Assembly: GCA_037349105.1 (NCBI GenBank)
Contig: JAYJMM010000041.1
Coordinates: 8,306,501-8,370,500 of the forward strand
Origin: Limnomonas spitsbergensis
Taxonomy: Eukaryota > Chlorophyta > Chlorophyceae > Chlamydomonadales
Direction: 5' to 3'
Length of the DNA: 64,000 nucleotides
Part shown: piece by piece, positions 58,094 to 64,000 of the stretch
Numbering within the stretch: the stretch's first letter is position 1
How the letters are laid out: every line of letters begins with the position of its first letter
Position numbers and translations under genes: made by a program
Notes under the pieces: generated by a model
What the model was told of the DNA's origin: nothing
The model's database searches: none
What the model saw: the letters and a program-made list of their open reading frames with translations, nothing else

Positions 58094-61000
58094 TATGTGG
58101 CCCTGCCAGCAGCAGTGCCTGTCAAGCACTCAGCAACTGTGTGGCTGGAAAGGGGAGACCTGCACACCCTCACCTGTCATGCATACTTGCAGTTATGGCC
58201 CTGCCAGCAGCTGGTTGGAAAGGGGAGACCTGCACACCCTCACCTGTCATGCATACTTGCAGTCATGGCCCTGCCAGCAGCTGGTTGGAAGGGGAGACCT
58301 GCACACCCTCACCTGTCATGCATACTTGTAGATATGGCCCTGCCAGCAGCTGGTTGGAAAGGGGAGACCTGCACACCCTCACCTGTCATGCATACTTGCA
58401 GTCATGGCCCTGCCAGCAGCTGGTTGGAAGGGGAGACCTGCACACCCTCACCTGTCATGCATACTTGCAGTTATGGCCCTGCCAGCAGCTGGTCGGAAAG
58501 GGGAGACCTGCACACCCTCACCTGCCATGCATACTTGCAGTTATGGCCCTGCCAGCAGCTGGTTGGAAAGGGGAGGCTTGCACACCCTCACCTGTCATGC
58601 ATACTTGTAGTTATGGCCCTGCCAGCAGCTGGTTGGAAAGGGGAGACCTGCACACCCTCACCTGCCATGCATACTTGTAGTTATGGCCCTGCCAGCAGCT
58701 GGTCGGAAAGGGGAGGCCTGCACACCCTCACCTGTCATGCATACTTGCAGTTATGGCCCTGCCAGCAGCTGGTTGGAAAGGGGAGGCCTGCACACCCTCA
58801 CCTGCCATGCATACTTGCAGTTATGGCCCTGCCAGCAGCTGGTTGGAAAGGGGAGGCCTGCACACCCTCACCTGCCATGCATACTTGTAGTTATGGCCCT
58901 GCCAGCAGCTGGTTGGAAAGGGGAGACCTGCACACCCTCACCTGTCATGCATACTTGTAGTTATGGCCCTGCCAGCAGCTGGTTGGAAAGGGGAGGCCTG
59001 CACACCCTCACCTGCCATGCATACTTGCAGTTATGGCCCTGCCAGCAGCTGGTTGGAAAGGGGAGGCTTGCACACCCTCACCTGTCATGCATACTTGAAG
59101 TTATGGCCCTGCCAGCAGCTGGTTGGAAAGGGGAGGCCTGCACACCCTCACCTGTCATGCATACTTGCAGTTATGGCCCTGCCAGCAGCTGGTTGGAAAG
59201 GGGAGGCCTGCACACCCTCACCTGTCATGCATACTTGCAGTTATGGCCCTGCCAGCAGCTGGTTGGAAAGGGGAGGCCTGCACACCCTCACCTGCCATGC
59301 ATACTTGCAGTTATGGCCCTGCCAGCAGCTGGTTGGAAAGGGGAGACCTGCACACCCTCACCTGCCATGCATACTTGTAGTTATGGCCCTGCCAGCAGCT
59401 GGTTGGAAAGGGGAGACCTGCACACCCTCACCTGTCATGCATACTTGTAGTTATGGCCCTGCCAGCAGCTGGTTGGAAAGGGGAGACCTGCACACCCTCA
59501 CCTGCCATGCATACTTGCAGTTATGGCCCTGCCAGCAGCTGGTTGGAAAGGGGAGACCTGCACACCCTCACCTGTCATGCATACTTGCAGTTATGGCCCT
59601 GCCAGCAGCTGGTTGGAAAGGGGAGAACTGCACACTCTCACCTGCTGTACAGAATTGTAGATATGGCCCTGCCAGCAGCTGGTTGGAAGGGGAGACCTGC
59701 ACACCCTCACCTGTCATGCATACTTGCAGTTATGGCCCTGCCAGCAGCTGGTTGGAAAGGGGAGACCTGCACACCCTCACCTGTCATGCATACTTGCAGT
59801 TATGGCCCTGCCAGCAGCTGGTTGGAAAGGGGAGACCTGCACACCCTCACCTGTCATGCATACTTGCAGTTATGGCCCTGCCAGCAGCTGGTTGGAAAGG
59901 GGAGACCTGCACACCCTCACCTGCCATGCATACTTGTAGATATGGCCCTGCCAGCAGCTGGTTGGAAGGGGAGACCTGCACACCCTCACCTGTCATGCAT
60001 ACTTGCAGTTATGGCCCTGCCAGCAGCTGGTTGGAAAGGGGAGGCTTGCACACCCTCACCTGTCATGCATACTTGCAGTTATGGCCCTGCCAGCAGCTGG
60101 TTGGAAAGGGGAGACCTGCACACCCTCACCTGCCATGCATACTTGCAGTTATGGCCCTGCCAGCAGCTGGTTGGAAAGGGGAGGCTTGCACACCCTCACC
60201 TGTCATGCATACTTGCAGTTATGGCCCTGCCAGCAGCTGGTTGGAAAGGGGAGACCTGCACACCCTCACCTGTCATGCATACTTGCAGTCATGGCCCTGC
60301 CAGCAGCTGGTTGGAAGGGGAGACCTGCACACCCTCACCTGTCATGCATACTTGCAGTTATGGCCCTGCCAGCAGCTGGTTGGAAAGGGGAGACCTGCAC
60401 ACCCTCACCTGCCATGCATACTTGCAGTTATGGCCCTGCCAGCAGCTGGTTGGAAAGGGGAGACCTGCACACCCACACCTGTCATGCATACTTGCAGTTA
60501 TGGCCCTGCCAGCAGCTGGTTGGAAAGGGGAGACCTGCACACCCTCACCTGTCATGCATACTTGTAGATATGGCCCTGCCAGCAGCTGGTTGGAAAGGGG
60601 AGACCTGCACACCCTCACCTGCCATGCATACTTGCAGTTATGGCCCTGCCAGCAGCTGGTTGGAAAGGGGAGACCTGCACACCCTCACCTGTCATGCATA
60701 CTTGCAGTTATGGCCCTGCCAGCAGCTGGTTGGAAAGGGGAGACCTGCACACCCTCACCTGCTGTACAGAATTGTAGATATGGCCCTGCCAGCAGCTGGT
60801 TGGAAGGGGAGACCTGCACACCCTCACCTGTCATGCATACTTGCAGTTATGGCCCTGCCAGCAGCTGGTTGGAAAGGGGAGGCTTGCACACCCTCACCTG
60901 TCATGCATACTTGCAGTTATGGCCCTGCCAGCAGCTGGTTGGAAAGGGGAGACCTGCACACCCTCACCTGCCATGCATACTTGCAGTTATGGCCCTGCCA

Positions 61001-64000
61001 GCAGCTGGTTGGAAAGGGGAGACCTGCACACCCTCACCTGTCATGCATACTTGCAGTCATGGCCCTGCCAGCAGCTGGTTGGAAGGGGAGACCTGCACAC
61101 CCTCACCTGTCATGCATACTTGCAGTTATGGCCCTGCCAGCAGCTGGTTGGAAAGGGGAGACCTGCACACCCTCACCCGCCATGCATACTTGCAGTTATG
61201 GCCCTGCCAGCAGCTGGTTGGAAAGGGGAGACCTGCACACCCTCACCTGTCATGCATACTTGCAGTTATGGCCCTGCCAGCAGCTGGTTGGAAAGGGGAG
61301 GCTTGCACACCCTCACCTGTCATGCATACTTGCAGTTATGGCCCTGCCAGCAGCTGGTTGGAAAGGGGAGACCTGCACACCCTCACCTGTCATGCATACT
61401 TGCAGTTATGGCCCTGCCAGCAGCTGGTTGGAAAGGGGAGGCCTGCACACCCTCACCTGCCATGCATACTTGCAGTTATGGCCCTGCCAGCAGCTGGTTG
61501 GAAAGGGGAGACCTGCACACCCTCACCTGCCATGCATACTTGCAGTTATGGCCCTGCCAGCAGCTGGTTGGAAGGGGAGACCTGCACACCCTCACCTGTC
61601 ATGCATACTTGCAGTTATGGCCCTGCCAGCAGCTGGTTGGAAAGGGGAGACCTGCACACCCTCACCTGCCATGCATACTTGCAGTTATGGCCCTGCCAGC
61701 AGCTGGTTGGAAAGGGGAGACCTGCACACCCACACCTGTCATGCATACTTGCAGTTATGGCCCTGCCAGCAGCTGGTTGGAAAGGGGAGACCTGCACACC
61801 CTCACCTGTCATGCATACTTGTAGATATGGCCCTGCCAGCAGCTGGTTGGAAAGGGGAGACCTGCACACCCTCACCTGCCATGCATACTTGCAGTTATGG
61901 CCCTGCCAGCAGCTGGTTGGAAAGGGGAGACCTGCACACCCTCACCTGTCATGCATACTTGCAGTTATGGCCCTGCCAGCAGCTGGTTGGAAAGGGGAGA
62001 CCTGCACACCCTCACCTGCTGTACAGAATTGTAGATATGGCCCTGCCAGCAGCTGGTTGGAAGGGGAGACCTGCACACCCTCACCTGTCATGCATACTTG
62101 CAGTTATGGCCCTGCCAGCAGCTGGTTGGAAAGGGGAGGCTTGCACACCCTCACCTGTCATGCATACTTGCAGTTATGGCCCTGCCAGCAGCTGGTTGGA
62201 AAGGGGAGACCTGCACACCCTCACCTGCCATGCATACTTGCAGTTATGGCCCTGCCAGCAGCTGGTTGGAAAGGGGAGACCTGCACACCCTCACCTGTCA
62301 TGCATACTTGCAGTCATGGCCCTGCCAGCAGCTGGTTGGAAGGGGAGACCTGCACACCCTCACCTGTCATGCATACTTGCAGTTATGGCCCTGCCAGCAG
62401 CTGGTTGGAAAGGGGAGACCTGCACACCCTCACCTGTCATGCATACTTGCAGTTATGGCCCTGCCAGCAGCTGGTTGGAAAGGGGAGACCTGCACACCCT
62501 CACCTGTCATGCATACTTGTAGATATGGCCCTGCCAGCAGCTGGTTGGAAAGGGGAGACCTGCACACCCTCACCTGCCATGCATACTTGCAGTTATGGCC
62601 CTGCCAGCAGCTGGTTGGAAAGGGGAGACCTGCACACCCTCACCTGTCATGCATACTTGCAGTTATGGCCCTGCCAGCAGCTGGTTGGAAAGGGGAGACC
62701 TGCACACCCTCACCTGCTGTACAGAATTGTAGATATGGCCCTGCCAGCAGCTGGTTGGAAGGGGAGACCTGCACACCCTCACCTGTCATGTATACTTGCA
62801 GTTATGGCCCTGCCAGCAGCTGGTTGGAAAGGGGAGGCTTGCACACCCTCACCTGTCATGCATACTTGCAGTTATGGCCCTGCCAGCAGCTGGTTGGAAA
62901 GGGGAGACCTGCACACCCTCACCTGTCATGCATACTTGCAGTTATGGCCCTGCCAGCAGCTGGTTGGAAAGGGGAGACCTGCACACCCTCACCTGTCATG
63001 CATACTTGCAGTCATGGCCCTGCCAGCAGCTGGTTGGAAGGGGAGACCTGCACACCCTCACCTGTCATGCATACTTGCAGTTATGGCCCTGCCAGCAGCT
63101 GGTTGGAAAGGGGAGACCTGCACACCCTCACCTGCCATGCATACTTGCAGTTATGGCCCTGCCAGCAGCTGGTTGGAAAGGGGAGACCTGCACACCCTCA
63201 CCTGTCATGCATACTTGCAGTTATGGCCCTGCCAGCAGCTGGTTGGAAAGGGGAGACCTGCACACCCTCACCTGTCATGCATACTTGCAGTTATGGCCCT
63301 GCCAGCAGCTGGTTGGAAAGGGGAGACCTGCACACCCTCACCTGTCATGCATACTTGCAGTTATGGCCCTGCCAGCAGCTGGTTGGAAAGGGGAGGCCTG
63401 CACACCCTCACCTGCCATGCATACTTGCAGTTATGGCCCTGCCAGCAGCTGGTTGGAAAGGGGAGACCTGCACACCCTCACCTGCCATGCATACTTGCAG
63501 TTATGGCCCTGCCAGCAGCTGGTTGGAAAGGGGAGACCTGCACACCCTCACCTGCCATGCATACTTGCAGTTATGGCCCTGCCAGCAGCTGGTTGGAAAG
63601 GGGAGGCCTGCACACCCTCACCTGTCATGCATACTTGCAGTTATGGCCCTGCCAGCAGCTGGTTGGAAAGGGGAGACCTGCACACCCTCACCTGTCATGC
63701 ATACTTGCAGTTATGGCCCTGCCAGCAGCTGGTTGGAAAGGGGAGACCTGCACACCCTCACCTGCCATGCATACTTGCAGTTATGGCCCTGCCAGCAGCT
63801 GGTTGGAAAGGGGAGACCTGCACACCCTCACCTGCCATGCATACTTGCAGTTATGGTCCTGCCAGCAGCTGGTTGGAAAGGGGAGGCCTGCACACCCTCA
63901 CCTGTCATGCATACTTGCAGTTATGGCCCTGCCAGCAGCTGGTTGGAAAGGGGAGACCTGCACACCCTCACCTGTCATGCATACTTGCAGTTATGGCCCT
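58094..64000. repeat. 70-bp satellite, about 84 copies, runs off the window
   Basis: The unit is TTATGGCCCTGCCAGCAGCT + GGTTGGAAAGGGGAGACCTG + CACACCCTCACCTGTCATGC + ATACTTGCAG. Single-base variants recur (GACC/GGCC/GGCTTG, TGTCATG/TGCCATG, TGCAG/TGTAG), as do 69-bp units lacking one A. A marked variant with CTGCTGTACAGAATTGTAG occurs at about 59642, 60760, 62018 and 62718. A stretch of about 1257 bases is repeated almost exactly (rare CACACCCACACC at 60470 and 61727). It begins about 200 bases after dephospho-CoA kinase exon 4, so it is probably intronic. The open frames of up to 839 codons follow from the stop-poor unit. Confidence 0.95.

Noticed and set aside
58094..63980. Open frames of up to 839 codons with ALPAAGWKGE / HTLTCHAYL / YGPASSWLERG repeats
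   Set aside because: They are three frames of one 70-bp satellite. The unit lacks stops and is not a multiple of three, so the protein period is three DNA units. No non-repeat domain or conserved start is present.

Overview
This is eukaryotic nuclear DNA, most likely from a green alga (chlorophyte). Every recognisable gene is split into many short exons by introns of about 50 bases to several kb with good GT..AG borders. The gene set is plant/algal: plant-type fused NADH glutamate synthase, ER-anchored allantoinase, mitochondrial ATP synthase gamma, an EndoG-like nuclease. Introns are full of G/C homopolymers, minisatellites and satellites. The lineage is inferred; nothing in the window fixes a genus.

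Layout: 1-4187, low-complexity repeats with coding relics and a fold-back repeat. 4188-10048 (+), allantoinase, 9 exons. 10584-13287 (-), mitochondrial ATP synthase gamma, 7 exons. 14392-17148 (-), a METTL13/EEF1AKMT4-like SAM methyltransferase, 8 exons, head-to-head with 17528-22893 (+), an EndoG-like DNA/RNA nuclease, 9 exons. 22894-25718, no confident gene. 25719-30212 (-), an NmrA-like NAD(P)-binding protein, 8 exons. 30213-34501, gene-poor and palindrome-rich. 34502-56690 (-), NADH-dependent glutamate synthase (GOGAT), 40 exons with a phase-consistent model of about 2180 residues. 57020-57891 (+), first four exons of dephospho-CoA kinase, head-to-head with GOGAT. 58094-64000, a 70-bp satellite that runs off the window, apparently inside the next kinase intron.

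Functions: allantoinase (ureide nitrogen recovery) and GOGAT (ammonium assimilation) both serve nitrogen metabolism, but they are about 24 kb apart with unrelated genes between, so no cluster is claimed. The other genes are housekeeping.

The most striking structural signal is that many introns carry decayed copies of the splice boundary next to them. Each copy holds a few tens of bases of exon end, the splice site and some intron. I see this at about 20 boundaries in at least four genes, from one ghost copy up to a clean 83-bp array repeated ten times. It looks like a general mode of intron growth by local tandem duplication across exon-intron borders. Other notable items are a mitochondrial nad1 fragment inside a GOGAT intron, two GC-AG introns, an in-frame duplicated acceptor in GOGAT, and higher-order structure in the satellite.

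All exon coordinates were read by eye from splice signals, frame continuity and family resemblance; no alignment or transcript data were available.
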